This document shows, one piece after another, positions 35,668 to 44,996 of a stretch of 64,000 bases of DNA. The number at the start of each line of letters is the position of its first letter. The first letter of the stretch is position 1. The position numbers were made by a program, and so were the translations under genes. This DNA comes from Aquibacillus saliphilus (GTDB lineage Bacteria > Bacillota > Bacilli > Bacillales > Amphibacillaceae): the NCBI RefSeq assembly GCF_020404745.1, contig NZ_JAIZAP010000009.1:62001-126000 (forward strand). The letters run 5' to 3'. The notes under the pieces are model-generated. The model saw only the letters and a program-made list of their open reading frames with translations, had not been told where the DNA came from and ran no database searches.

Positions 35668-36810
35668 ATGAAAAATAAGATGTCTTTTCTCTTATTATCC
35701 TTAATAGCTCTCACACTTGTTGCGTGTACGGAAAAAGAAAAGGAAGCAGAATTAACACCGGAAAAAGAAATGGAAACAGAATTAACACTCGAAAAGGAAA
35801 TAGAGGCAGAATTATCATTAGAAAAAGATACATTTCAAGTTGTGGAGTGGAAACCGGATAATTCTAACCATGAAGAAAACGTTGGGAAATTAACAGCTAA
35901 TGGTCAAGCGGTTGTTGGTGCAGTCGTTCAAATTTCTGACAAAAGAACAACGGAAACAGATGAAAAAGGGGAATTCACCTTAACTCTCGATGCTAATATG
36001 GTTGAGAAAAATACAATCCGTGTGGTGGACCTTGATGATGCAACGATTGACGGAGAGGCGTTGAGCCAAGAAGAAAAGGAAAAAATCGGGCAATTAGAAA
36101 CTGTAATGTCGGTTCATCACCCAATCGTTATCGATGAGGTCGTAACAAATGAAGAAAATAGTGACTTGGTGAATGTACATGCACAGGCGATAACAGTAGA
36201 AGGAGAAAAATACCCTAAATTTGGCGTGGAAAAATTTTCGGTTGCGGGTGTTATTAAAAATGAGGATGGGACACCGGTAGAAGGTGGTACTGTAAATTTA
36301 AGGCGAGACGGCGTAGAAGGCTTTACGATGAGTGATCCAAGTAACGAAAAAGGTGAATTTGCCATGTATTATATCCCTGAAGATGACGAAAATCACTATT
36401 TCTATGTTTATCATGAAGGGATAACCTACACGTTGCCGCCGAGAAAGACATTTTTATTTCCAGACGAAAATGGAATAGAACTTAGCATAATATTACCAAG
36501 CGAAGGAACAGTAATTAAAGACGAACCACCAACATTGGTTGCCCAAACGGCTCCTGGTGCCTTATTTAAAGGGAATTTGTTTGGTTTAAATACAGATGCT
36601 GACTATTTAATCTCGATTCCAAAGAGAGATGGAACGTTCACGGTCACGCTTCCGAAAACAGCTTGGGAGAAAAATCCGAGCTTCTATCAAATTATGTACC
36701 GTAAATTTCATGAAGAAGCAATTCAACCGGGGGATATTTTAAAGTCCAGCATTATTCCAGATCCTGTTGTATCAGAGCCGGATGAAATAATTCCAATGCA
36801 AAATAGCTAA
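35668..36810 (+). CDS. Lipoprotein with tandem acidic repeats and Ig/carboxypeptidase-regulatory-like domains
   Basis: This is a roughly 380-residue lipoprotein. The signal segment ends in the lipobox LVAC, followed by about three tandem 11-12-residue acidic repeats (EKE.EAEL-TPEKE type, to ~residue 55). Strand-rich domains follow with GQAVVGAVVQISDKRT, TETDEKGEFTLTL and later DGTPVEGGTVNLRRDG, EKGEFAMYYIPED, the pattern of carboxypeptidase regulatory-like (Ig-fold) modules. No catalytic motif is visible. ATG 35668 follows AAAGGAG; the upstream in-frame TTG at 35650 overlaps that site. By position it belongs with the quinoprotein, perhaps as scaffold or substrate-binding partner. Confidence 0.78.
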   Translation: MKNKMSFLLLSLIALTLVACTEKEKEAELTPEKEMETELTLEKEIEAELSLEKDTFQVVEWKPDNSNHEENVGKLTANGQAVVGAVVQISDKRTTETDEKGEFTLTLDANMVEKNTIRVVDLDDATIDGEALSQEEKEKIGQLETVMSVHHPIVIDEVVTNEENSDLVNVHAQAITVEGEKYPKFGVEKFSVAGVIKNEDGTPVEGGTVNLRRDGVEGFTMSDPSNEKGEFAMYYIPEDDENHYFYVYHEGITYTLPPRKTFLFPDENGIELSIILPSEGTVIKDEPPTLVAQTAPGALFKGNLFGLNTDADYLISIPKRDGTFTVTLPKTAWEKNPSFYQIMYRKFHEEAIQPGDILKSSIIPDPVVSEPDEIIPMQNS

Positions 36811-37722
36811 TATGTATATATTTATGGTGAAAGATTTATATGTGCTGCGGAAATAGAAGGCAAAATAACAAGAGAGCTAATTTAGCGAAAGGAAAAACCA
36901 ATTCTAATTTTAAAAATTACTCTTTTCATTTCGCGAAACTAAAGTTTGTAATGCTCTCTTGTTGTTATAATCTAAATTTGCATCTTGTTTGTAATACTAG
37001 CTATGTTAGTAACTTCATTTGTTTTACACCAAGGATGTCAAAGGTGTGAACCTAACCCTGAAGAATTTTAGGTTCCGTTGATGCTCGACATGAAGTAGTG
37101 TACTTCTTTGAGGCGTTAGTAGGATAAGATGCATCATGGAGCAGTCGAATCTAAAAACAAATAAAATAAGTTTATTAAAAATTCATAATTTTTAGATAAA
37201 TTATTGCGTTTCAAAAATTTGTGAAATATAATGTTAGCAAGCAGTTTAGTAAACAGCGTTCATTAAAAGTCATTAGTTTATAGATGATGACATTTGTTGT
37301 AGTTTTGCAGAAAACGCAGGCTGACTTACTCTTCTATTTTCATTTATCTTTACCATCCCCACGGCATTTAACAAGTATAGGTAAAATATTAATGACCTAT
37401 AGTGTTCAGATATTGTTTGAAAACCATTTTTCTACTCAATGCTTATTACTCCATAAACACAACAGTAGACTCGAACAAAATACAAAAAATTAGAAAGATA
37501 GGACAAGCTGGATATTTCGAGAAAGTGAAGTCTCATGTATAGCAACTCCGATTTTTTTACGAGATAGTAGGATAGATTCTGCTGTGAGTAGTAGCACTCA
37601 ACAGTCAGGATTAATAAAAGAGAAGACAGCGACTGCAATTTATTAGAATCAACGGTTAAAATAGCTCGAACTTAGGATATTCCTATCAATGAACTAATAG
37701 AAATGAGTGCATCAGTATATTT
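36811..37722. other. Gene-poor region with inverted repeats and decayed frames
   Basis: About 0.9 kb without a convincing gene. The open frames here (for example 36840-37049, 37284-37493 and minus 37432-37638) lack ribosome sites and recognisable protein character. An 11-bp perfect inverted repeat flanks 75 bases (36867-36877 with 36953-36963), and an 8-bp one lies at 37048-37055 with 37068-37075. It may be the scar of a lost mobile element or a junction between the redox group and the catabolic cluster. Confidence 0.4.
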
Positions 37723-37736
37723 TGTAAACGCTTACC
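37723..37736. promoter_or_regulatory. cre-like site upstream of the catabolic cluster
   Basis: TGTAAACGCTTACC matches the cre consensus except for the last base. It lies about 130 bases upstream of the RraA-like gene and would put the cluster under CcpA control. Confidence 0.6.
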
Positions 37737-37867
37737 AATAAGTGAAAATGAAGGGAGTGTTAGATCAATTGACACACCTCAGCAATTGTTAGTAACCGAT
37801 TTTGTCTATTTAATGTGATTTTAAAAAGGTCCTATGAAATACAGTGATAAAAAATGGGGTGTTCCGT

Positions 37868-38482
37868 ATGGAGGAGAAAGTAAGAAGAAAAGATGTACCA
37901 ACAACATGTTTTTCAGATGCTTTGAATGGCTTATGTAATTTAGAACAATCAATTAAACCAGTTAAAAATAATATGAAAGTATATGGGGAAGCTTATACGG
38001 TTAAAGTACGAGCTGGAGATAACAAGTTGGTTTTAAAAGCAATTGGAGAAGCAAAGAAAGGTGATGTTTTAGTTATTGATTCAAAAGGCTATCCTGAATA
38101 TGCTTCCGGAGGAGAATTTGTTATTGGTTTAGCAAAAACGTTAGGGCTGAGTGGCGTTATCATCGATGGAGTTGTCCGAGATATAGAGGGAATTTGTGCA
38201 TTGAATTTTCCAGTGTTTTGTAAAGGTACTACAGTTGCCGCTAGTGAAAAAAGAAGCTCAGGAGAAACAAATATAGCTATTTCTTGTGGGGGGCAGGTAG
38301 TGAGACCTGGAGATTTAATAGTAGGTGATGTCGATGGTGTTGTAGTTATACCACAGCAAAAAGAAGAAGAAATAATTAAGAAAGCAACTAAAAAAATGCA
38401 AAGTGATGAAAAGCGAGCCAATAAAATACTAGGTAATCCTGAAGAATGTAGAAAATACATAAATGATTTATTGACTAAGTGA
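37868..38482 (+). CDS. RraA-family protein, probable 4-hydroxy-4-methyl-2-oxoglutarate/CHA-type aldolase
   Basis: This is a roughly 204-residue member of the RraA/HMG-CHA aldolase family. Visible are FSDALNGLC (N-terminal family text), a Gly-rich pocket GGEFVIGLAKTLGLSGVIID, GVVRDIEGI (the conserved Arg-Asp pair used in divalent-metal aldolases) and the late DVDGVVVIPQQ. Characterised aldolases of the family cleave 4-hydroxy-4-methyl-2-oxoglutarate or 4-carboxy-4-hydroxy-2-oxoadipate to two oxo acids. ATG 37868 is chosen over GTG 37844 on the basis of the GGGGTG before it. It is the first gene of the cluster, co-oriented with the next flavoprotein gene 220 bases away. In this context retro-aldol cleavage of a branched oxo acid is likely. 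Confidence 0.82.
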   Translation: MEEKVRRKDVPTTCFSDALNGLCNLEQSIKPVKNNMKVYGEAYTVKVRAGDNKLVLKAIGEAKKGDVLVIDSKGYPEYASGGEFVIGLAKTLGLSGVIIDGVVRDIEGICALNFPVFCKGTTVAASEKRSSGETNIAISCGGQVVRPGDLIVGDVDGVVVIPQQKEEEIIKKATKKMQSDEKRANKILGNPEECRKYINDLLTK

Positions 38483-38703
38483 CAGTTGCCAATTAGCTTT
38501 CTGTAAATAAGAAGGTTGTCTCTTTAGAAATACATTAAGTCTTTCATTTTATCAATTGAATTTCTTTCATAGATTTTTTTTATGTATTTTGATAAAACAT
38601 TGGTATTTTCCATATGAGTGAACTTGTTTTATGCTAGCTTTAACGAAAATAATTTGAATAGTCAAAAAATTAACTAAAACACTAATTTAGAGGTGAAGAG
38701 AGA

Positions 38704-40215
38704 ATGTCAGAAGCTTTTAATTATGATGTGGTAGTGGTTGGTGCTGGTAATGCAGCTCTTTGCGCGGCGATTGCTTCCAGGGAGAATGGTGCCAGTGTCC
38801 TTGTTCTAGAAAAGGGTCCCAAGATAAAACGTGGAGGGAACTCCTATTTTACCGATGGTGCAATCCGGTTTGCATTTAACGGACTTGATGATTTGAGGGT
38901 AGTGATTCCAAATATCACTGATGAGGAGGCAGCAAAAATTGTGATGCCTTCTTATACCAAAGAAAAATACTACAATGATTTAATGGAAGCAACAAAAAAA
39001 CAATCAGACCCTGAACTAGCAAATCATTTAGTAAATAAATCTTATGAAACAATTAAGTGGATGCAGAGTCATAAAATTAGTTTTGATTTAATTTATGATA
39101 ATCAGTCGTTTGAAAAAAACGGAAAATTTCACTTTTGGGGTGGCTTACCTGTTAAAACTAGCAGAAAAGGAGTTGGTTTAATACAACAATTGAATGACCG
39201 CGCAGAAGAACTTGGAATAGATGTTTGGTATGAATCACCTGCTGTAAAAATTAATATGAAGGATGGCGAAGTTAATTCAATTTTGGTGGATAAACAAAGT
39301 GAAGAAACACTTGTTGAAACTAAATCTATTATTCTAGCATGTGGTAGCTTTGAAGCTAATAAAAAACTACGTGCCAAATATATGGGAAGTGAATGGGAAC
39401 ACGCGATTCTGCGTGGCACTGAATTTAACACTGGTGATGGTTTATCAATGGCTATGGAGGTAGGTGTTCAGCCCTTTGGTCAGTGGAGCATGGGCCATGC
39501 AATAGGAACTGACGCAAATGCACCAAAAGTAGGAGATTTCACAAAACCGGGCGATATCTTTAAAAAGCACTCTTATCCGTTAGGAATTATGATTAATAAA
39601 GACGGAAAGCGTTTTGTCAATGAGGGAGCAGATTTTCGTAACTATACTTATGCAAAATATGGTCGGGAAATATTGAAGCAACCTAGCAACATTGCCTACC
39701 AAATATACGATCAACAAGTCCGGCCAATGCTTCGTGCTGAATATGATCGAGAGGAAGCAACATTTTACCAAGAGGATTCGATTGAAGAGCTTGCTGCTAA
39801 GCTTGATGTGGAGCAACAACAATTTATCAAGACTATTAAAAAATATAATAACTCAGTTCAAGACGGAGACTATGACCCAACCGTGAAAGATGGAAAGGGA
39901 ACTAAAGGAATTACTCCTCCTAAGTCTAATTGGGCTTTAAAGATAGAAAAAGGACCATTTTACGCTTTCCCTGTAACTTGTGGTATGACCTTTTGCTTTG
40001 GAGGTATAAAAGCAAACACAAATGCAGAGGTACTTAATGAAGATGGCATGCCTATTAAAGGATTATATGCTGCAGGAGAAATGATTGGTGGTATCTTTTA
40101 TGAAAACTACCCGGGTGGTTCTGGACTAATGTCCGGTGCGGTATTTGGAAAAACAGCAGGGACATCTTCTGTAGCTTATATAAAAGATAAAGTAAAAAAT
40201 AATATAGTCAATTAA
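38704..40215 (+). CDS. tcuA: FAD-dependent tricarballylate dehydrogenase-like protein (copy 1)
   Basis: This is a 503-residue flavoprotein of the fumarate reductase/succinate dehydrogenase flavoprotein group, nearest to tricarballylate dehydrogenase TcuA. The FAD site is VVVVGAGNAALCAAIASREN (residues ~9-28), with EKGPKIKRGGNSYFTDG as the second dinucleotide-contact block, SIILACGSFEAN in the middle and GLYAAGEMIGGIFYENYPGG-type text near the end. TcuA oxidises tricarballylate to cis-aconitate. No covalent-FAD or periplasmic features are seen. A paralogue lies at 49.9 kb in the same cluster. Here it probably introduces a double bond into a branched carboxylic acid. Confidence 0.85.
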   Translation: MSEAFNYDVVVVGAGNAALCAAIASRENGASVLVLEKGPKIKRGGNSYFTDGAIRFAFNGLDDLRVVIPNITDEEAAKIVMPSYTKEKYYNDLMEATKKQSDPELANHLVNKSYETIKWMQSHKISFDLIYDNQSFEKNGKFHFWGGLPVKTSRKGVGLIQQLNDRAEELGIDVWYESPAVKINMKDGEVNSILVDKQSEETLVETKSIILACGSFEANKKLRAKYMGSEWEHAILRGTEFNTGDGLSMAMEVGVQPFGQWSMGHAIGTDANAPKVGDFTKPGDIFKKHSYPLGIMINKDGKRFVNEGADFRNYTYAKYGREILKQPSNIAYQIYDQQVRPMLRAEYDREEATFYQEDSIEELAAKLDVEQQQFIKTIKKYNNSVQDGDYDPTVKDGKGTKGITPPKSNWALKIEKGPFYAFPVTCGMTFCFGGIKANTNAEVLNEDGMPIKGLYAAGEMIGGIFYENYPGGSGLMSGAVFGKTAGTSSVAYIKDKVKNNIVN

Positions 40216-40420
40216 ATGTAATGAATAAATATTTTTTATACTACATTATAAATTATCGGTATTTTCTAAATATTAAAATGTACATTAAAATACAAATATA
40301 CCATCACTAGTTAAATAGAAAACTAAATGGTAATGCTTACTTAAAGCGTGAATGAAATTTCATTGAATGGATAGCTTTTTCGAACAATCTTTGTATTAAA
40401 CAAAGTAAAGGGGAGGTAAA

Positions 40421-41899
40421 ATGATGAAAAATTATCAAATGCTAATAGATGGAGAATGGGTGAACAGTTCAAATAATGAAACCTTTCCAACTGTTAATCC
40501 CTTTAATCAAAAAATGTGGGCTACGATTCCACAAGCCTCCGATGAAGATGTGCAATTGGCAGTAAAAGCAGCTAAAAGAGCATTTGAGAACGTTTGGAGT
40601 AAAATGAATGGTTTGAAAAGAGCTAGCTTAATGTTTAAATTGGCAGATCTAATTGATAAGAATGCAACGTATTTATCTAAACTTGAAACAACGGACAATG
40701 GCAAAGTGATTAGAGAAACAAAGACACAAATGCATTTTGCTGCCCGTAATTATCGTTTTTTTGCGGGATATGCTGACAAGTTAAATGGAGAGGTAATTCC
40801 TTTAGATAATGACGAGCTATTGGATTATACACTTAGAGAACCATTGGGTGTTGCGGTTCTGATCACTTCTTGGAATTCTCCAGTATCACTTCTTGCCAAT
40901 AAGTTAGCTCCGGCACTTGCCTCAGGTAATACAGTTGTTATCAAACCTTCTGAGCATACAAGTGCAACAACATTAGAAATTGGAAAGTTAGTTCAAGAAG
41001 CCGGGTTTCCGGACGGTGTTGTAAATATTGTTACAGGTGATGGAAAAGTAGGTGATACGTTAACTAAAATTAAAGAAGTAAACAAAATCAGTTTCACTGG
41101 CGGAGTGAAAACAGGTGTAATTATTAGTAGAAATGCTAGTGAAAATCTAATTCCTGTAACAATGGAGTTAGGTGGAAAGTCACCGAATATTATTTTTGAA
41201 GACGCAGATTTGGAGGCTGCAATCATAGGTGCTGTTGCAGGAATCTATGCAGCGGGGGGACAAACGTGTATTGCAGGTTCTCGCTTATTGGTACACCAAT
41301 CGATTTACGAGGAAGCTATCGAAAAGATTACTGACAAAGCGAAAGGAATTATCCTTGGCAACCCTTTAGATAAAGCTACAGAGATGGGACCTGTTGCGAA
41401 TGAGCAACAGTTCAAGCACATACTTTCAATGATAAAGAAGGGAAAGGAAGAAAAAGCTGAATTAGTTTGCGGCGGTGAGAGGGTTATTAATGAACAGTTA
41501 CGTTCTGGTTTTTTCATTTCTCCAACAGTCTTTGCAAACGTTCATAATGATATGTCGATTGCTCGAGAGGAAATATTCGGTCCTGTTTTAAGTGTAATCC
41601 CATTTGCTGATGAAGAGGAAGCGCTTACTATTGCGAATGATTCTGAATATGGTTTGGCTGCTGGAATATGGTCCAAAGATGTAAAAAGGATTCATCGTTT
41701 TGCAAAAAAACTACAATCTGGGGTAGTTTGGGCGAACACATACCGTGTCACTGCTGCACAAGCCCCATTTGGAGGCATGAAAAGGAGTGGTCATGGTAGA
41801 GAAAGAGGTTATCACGCCTTACTAGACTATACTCAGGTGAAGAATGTAATGGTTAACCTTTCTAATGATATTAGAGATCCATTTTCCATACAAGTTTAA
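40421..41899 (+). CDS. NAD(P)-dependent aldehyde dehydrogenase
   Basis: This is a 492-residue classical ALDH. Motifs are VLITSWNSPVSLLANKLAPA (Rossmann entrance), SFTGGVKTG, MELGGKSPN with the general base Glu249, GGQTCIAGSR with catalytic Cys283, and REEIFGPVLSVIPF. GGGGAGG precedes the ATG. It is 14 bases upstream of the beta-hydroxyacid dehydrogenase gene, so an alcohol-aldehyde-acid chain with the alcohol dehydrogenase at 48.4 kb is likely. The exact substrate is not predictable from sequence. Confidence 0.93.
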   Translation: MMKNYQMLIDGEWVNSSNNETFPTVNPFNQKMWATIPQASDEDVQLAVKAAKRAFENVWSKMNGLKRASLMFKLADLIDKNATYLSKLETTDNGKVIRETKTQMHFAARNYRFFAGYADKLNGEVIPLDNDELLDYTLREPLGVAVLITSWNSPVSLLANKLAPALASGNTVVIKPSEHTSATTLEIGKLVQEAGFPDGVVNIVTGDGKVGDTLTKIKEVNKISFTGGVKTGVIISRNASENLIPVTMELGGKSPNIIFEDADLEAAIIGAVAGIYAAGGQTCIAGSRLLVHQSIYEEAIEKITDKAKGIILGNPLDKATEMGPVANEQQFKHILSMIKKGKEEKAELVCGGERVINEQLRSGFFISPTVFANVHNDMSIAREEIFGPVLSVIPFADEEEALTIANDSEYGLAAGIWSKDVKRIHRFAKKLQSGVVWANTYRVTAAQAPFGGMKRSGHGRERGYHALLDYTQVKNVMVNLSNDIRDPFSIQV

Positions 41900-41913
41900 A
41901 AAGAGGTGTTAAA

Positions 41914-42795
41914 ATCGATAATTCAGTTGGAGTTATAGGGCTGGGGAATATTGGTGGGGCTGTTGCAAGAAGATTAATAAATCAAAAATTAAATGTCGTT
42001 GTTTATGATGTGGATTTTGCTAAGAGAGAATCCTTGAGTAAACTTGGTGCAACTTTTGCCGATAGTATTGAAGATTTAATGAGTACAGTTAAATTTATAG
42101 TAACAAGTCTTCCAAATGATCAAGTTTTAAATAACGTTATCTTTGGTGATGGAGGTTTCATAGAGAACGCGAAAGATGGTCAGGTGTTGATTGAATTAAG
42201 TACAGTATTGCCAGATACAATTGTCACCATCGCTAACAAACTGCAAGCAAAAAATGTAAGCGTTTTAGATAGCCCTATCAGTGGTGGACCAAGAGAGGCG
42301 GAGAAAGGAGAGCTAACTCTAATCATTGCTGGGAATGATGATACGAAGTCATTATGTAAAGATATTCTTAATAAGATTGGAAATAAATTATTGCTAGTAG
42401 GGGAAAAGGTTGGCGAGGGAAAAGCAGTTAAATTGATTAATAACATGATGACAATGGGGAATGTTCTTATTGCATCTGAGGCTTTTGCTGTTGGAATGAA
42501 ATATGGTCTTGATCCACAAAAGTTATACGATATTTTAAGTCAAACTGGTGGAAAATCACATCATTTTATCAAAAGATTTCCAAAAGTTGTTGCGGAAGAT
42601 TATTCTTCTTTGTTTTCCATTGAATTAGGACAAAAAGATCTTGACTTGGCATTAAAGTGGGCTGGTAATCAAAATTTAAAGTTGTTAGTAGCGTCATTTG
42701 TAGAACAGAATTATCAAGAGGCAAAAGATAGCGGATTAGCAAATGAAGACATTGTGGCAATTATTAAATTATGCCAACAGCGTCTATTAATTTAA
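41914..42795 (+). CDS. Beta-hydroxyacid dehydrogenase (3-hydroxyisobutyrate dehydrogenase family) with apparent ATC start
   Basis: This is a roughly 293-residue NAD(P)-dependent dehydrogenase. The N-terminus carries the Rossmann motif GVIGLGNIGGAVARRL, then the substrate-binding block SPISGGPREAEKGEL (residues ~110-125) and the catalytic Lys region GEGKAVKLINNMM. The full-length family frame opens with ATC at 41914, five to six bases after AGAGGTG. No ATG, GTG or TTG lies in frame before the Rossmann motif; the first is GTG 42010, which would delete the cofactor site. So either ATC serves as start or a start codon has been mutated. Family members act on 3-hydroxyisobutyrate, tartronate semialdehyde or 2-(hydroxymethyl)glutarate. 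Confidence 0.85.
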   Translation: MDNSVGVIGLGNIGGAVARRLINQKLNVVVYDVDFAKRESLSKLGATFADSIEDLMSTVKFIVTSLPNDQVLNNVIFGDGGFIENAKDGQVLIELSTVLPDTIVTIANKLQAKNVSVLDSPISGGPREAEKGELTLIIAGNDDTKSLCKDILNKIGNKLLLVGEKVGEGKAVKLINNMMTMGNVLIASEAFAVGMKYGLDPQKLYDILSQTGGKSHHFIKRFPKVVAEDYSSLFSIELGQKDLDLALKWAGNQNLKLLVASFVEQNYQEAKDSGLANEDIVAIIKLCQQRLLI

Positions 42796-42823
42796 ATAAC
42801 TAATAAAATGGGGAGGAATTTAT

Positions 42824-44023
42824 ATGAGAGGTAAACTGTCAATATATCTTTTTATGTTAATGGGGATTTTGGTCTTATTTCTTTCAGCATGTAATGGTGG
42901 GGAAGCGGAGGAAAGTGGCACAAATTCGGATTCCGAAACAGAGGCAGGAACTATTAACATTGGGTTTGTTGGGCCATTATCTGGTGGTTCAGCCACAATG
43001 GGAATACCGGCACAAAACGGAATGGAACTAGCTGTTGAAGAAATAAATGACGCTGGTGGTATTAACGGTAAGATGATTGAACTTATGGCACGTGATGATG
43101 AAGCAGATCCTGCAAAATCTACGACAATAGCACAACAGTTATCTACAGAGGAAGAAATAGTCGCAGTATTGGGTGGTCCAAATTCAGGGCCAGCCTTAGC
43201 AAATAGTGAAGTATTTGCTAAATACGAAATTCCAAATATGATCTCGATTGCCCAAAATGACAATTTATTGGACCCTGAAAAATCCTCTTTTGCCACTACG
43301 TTTGCCATGTCTGAGAATAATACTTATGACGTAAGAGCGATCGTTGAATTCATGAAGTCGCAAGGATATGAAAATATTGGCGTTATAGTAGATGACTCAG
43401 CCTATGGTCAAGGTGCTTTAGAATCCATTGAGACCGTTTTAGATGAGGAAGGAATTGGAATCATAGAGAAAGTTGAACACCCAGTAGGGGCACAAAGTTT
43501 GAGTTCACAAGCGTTAAAGTTAAAAAACGCAGAGGGTATTGATGCGGTTTATGTTGTTACTTTAGGAAATGATGCAGCTTTATTTGTAAAAACTGCTGAC
43601 CAAGTAGGGTTAGATCTTCCGATTCTTGGAGGTCGTGGTTTAAATATGAGTTCCTTTATAGATTTAGCAGGAGATGCTACAGAGGGAGTAATTCTACCCA
43701 CTATTATGGATCCGGATAAACCAGAAGCACAAGCATATATTCAAGCTTATGATGCAAAGTATGGCGAAGATAACGACCCTGCTCATGTTTTTTCGGTGTT
43801 AGGCTATGATGCGGTCAAACTATTAGCAGAAGGTCTCAAGATTACAGAAGGTAAAGGTGGAGTCGAGTTAGCTGAAGCGTTAGAAACAATTACAGATTTC
43901 GAAACTGTCTCTGGTGGTATCGATCACACTGCATCCTATAGTCCTGACAAACATGTTGCGCCAAATGAAAACTTTATTATTTTTAATACAGTTAAAGATG
44001 GTGAGTTTGTAAAAGTTGAATAA
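42824..44023 (+). CDS. Liv-type ABC transporter substrate-binding lipoprotein
   Basis: This is a 399-residue lipoprotein with lipobox LFLSAC (Cys ~23) and a type I periplasmic-binding fold like the branched-chain amino acid receptors. Features are TINIGFVGPLSGGSATMGIP, DAGGINGKMIELMARDDEAD, LGGPNSGPALANSEVFAKYE, DSAYGQGALESIE and HVFSVLGYDAVKLLAEGL. Liv-type importers in catabolic clusters often carry aromatic or dicarboxylic acids instead of amino acids, and that is the likely role here. The message continues through a stem-loop into four more importer genes. Confidence 0.92.
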   Translation: MRGKLSIYLFMLMGILVLFLSACNGGEAEESGTNSDSETEAGTINIGFVGPLSGGSATMGIPAQNGMELAVEEINDAGGINGKMIELMARDDEADPAKSTTIAQQLSTEEEIVAVLGGPNSGPALANSEVFAKYEIPNMISIAQNDNLLDPEKSSFATTFAMSENNTYDVRAIVEFMKSQGYENIGVIVDDSAYGQGALESIETVLDEEGIGIIEKVEHPVGAQSLSSQALKLKNAEGIDAVYVVTLGNDAALFVKTADQVGLDLPILGGRGLNMSSFIDLAGDATEGVILPTIMDPDKPEAQAYIQAYDAKYGEDNDPAHVFSVLGYDAVKLLAEGLKITEGKGGVELAEALETITDFETVSGGIDHTASYSPDKHVAPNENFIIFNTVKDGEFVKVE

Positions 44024-44058
44024 AAACCTTACTTATTAAAAATAACGAATAAGTTAAT

Positions 44059-44084
44059 AGTTAGAGTGGGAGACCGCTCTAACT
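44059..44084 (+). terminator. Intercistronic stem-loop between Liv binding protein and permease
   Basis: An 11-bp stem (44059-44069 with 44074-44084, one G-T wobble) with a GAGA loop and a following TTTAAAA. It probably lowers expression of the membrane subunits relative to the binding protein. Confidence 0.65.
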
Positions 44085-44112
44085 TTTAAAATTATGTAGA
44101 AGAGGTGATGGA

Positions 44113-44979
44113 ATGGATACATTTTTACAACTAATTATTGCGGGGGTTTCCACAGGTAGTATTTATGGTCTCGTTGCTTTGGCATTTTTGATTATTTACA
44201 ATACCACAAGCATTGTGAATTTCGCGCAAGGTGAATTTGTAATGGTTGGGGCAATGATGGCTTTTTTCGGTGTAGCATTAAGTGAATTTGGTTATATATC
44301 GACGTTTTTAATTATCGTTGGGTCCATGTTTGTATTGGCTCAGCTATTTAAATTCATTCTGGTTTCTCCCTTACAGAAACGTGGTTCATCTATTTTTCAT
44401 ATCATTATAGGTACCATTGCGTTCGGAACGGTTTTAACAGAAGGAATGGGACTATTACTAGGAAAACAAATATACGGAGTACGTCCCTTGATGGGGCGTG
44501 AACCCCTTTATTTTGGAAATTTAAGTATTTTACCAGAAAATTTAACAACAATTGTTGTTTCATTCGTATTGGTTCTTGTCGTTTGGTATTTCTTTCATTA
44601 CACGATGACAGGTAAATCGTTACGAGCAGTAGGGATCAATCCAGAAGGTGCGCAAGTTAGTGGGATTAATGTTGCACGTATGACGATAATAGGTTTCACT
44701 CTAAGTGCACTTGTAAGTGGTATTGGGGGAATGATGATTGCTCCTATTAGTGGGGCTTCACCATATATTGGTCTTCCAATTGCCGTTAAAGGATTTGCAG
44801 CAGCAATTTTAGGAGGTATGGGAAATATTTATGCCGGAATGATTGGTGGACTTATTATAGGTGTTGCAGAATCGTTTGCGAACTATTATATATCAAGTTA
44901 TGCACAAGCAATAGCCTACGGAATTATGCTCCTAATGTTATTTGTAAAACCAACGGGTTTATTTCCAGAAAAATCATAG
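44113..44979 (+). CDS. livH: Liv-type ABC permease (LivH family)
   Basis: This is a 288-residue membrane protein with eight hydrophobic segments. Family text includes GSIYGLVALAFLIIYNTTSI, VNFAQGEFVMVGAMMA, the coupling region KSLRAVGINPEGAQVSGINV and GFAAAILGGMGNIYAGMIGG. AAGAGGTG precedes the ATG. It forms the channel together with the LivM-type protein 17 bases downstream. The substrate is assigned by context to the acid degraded by the neighbouring enzymes. Confidence 0.93.
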   Translation: MDTFLQLIIAGVSTGSIYGLVALAFLIIYNTTSIVNFAQGEFVMVGAMMAFFGVALSEFGYISTFLIIVGSMFVLAQLFKFILVSPLQKRGSSIFHIIIGTIAFGTVLTEGMGLLLGKQIYGVRPLMGREPLYFGNLSILPENLTTIVVSFVLVLVVWYFFHYTMTGKSLRAVGINPEGAQVSGINVARMTIIGFTLSALVSGIGGMMIAPISGASPYIGLPIAVKGFAAAILGGMGNIYAGMIGGLIIGVAESFANYYISSYAQAIAYGIMLLMLFVKPTGLFPEKS

Positions 44980-44996
44980 AAAGTGAGGTGATAAAT

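Noticed and set aside
36840-37638. Several 60-70-codon frames in the gene-poor region
   Set aside because: They have no ribosome site, no recognisable domain and a composition typical of non-coding AT-rich DNA.
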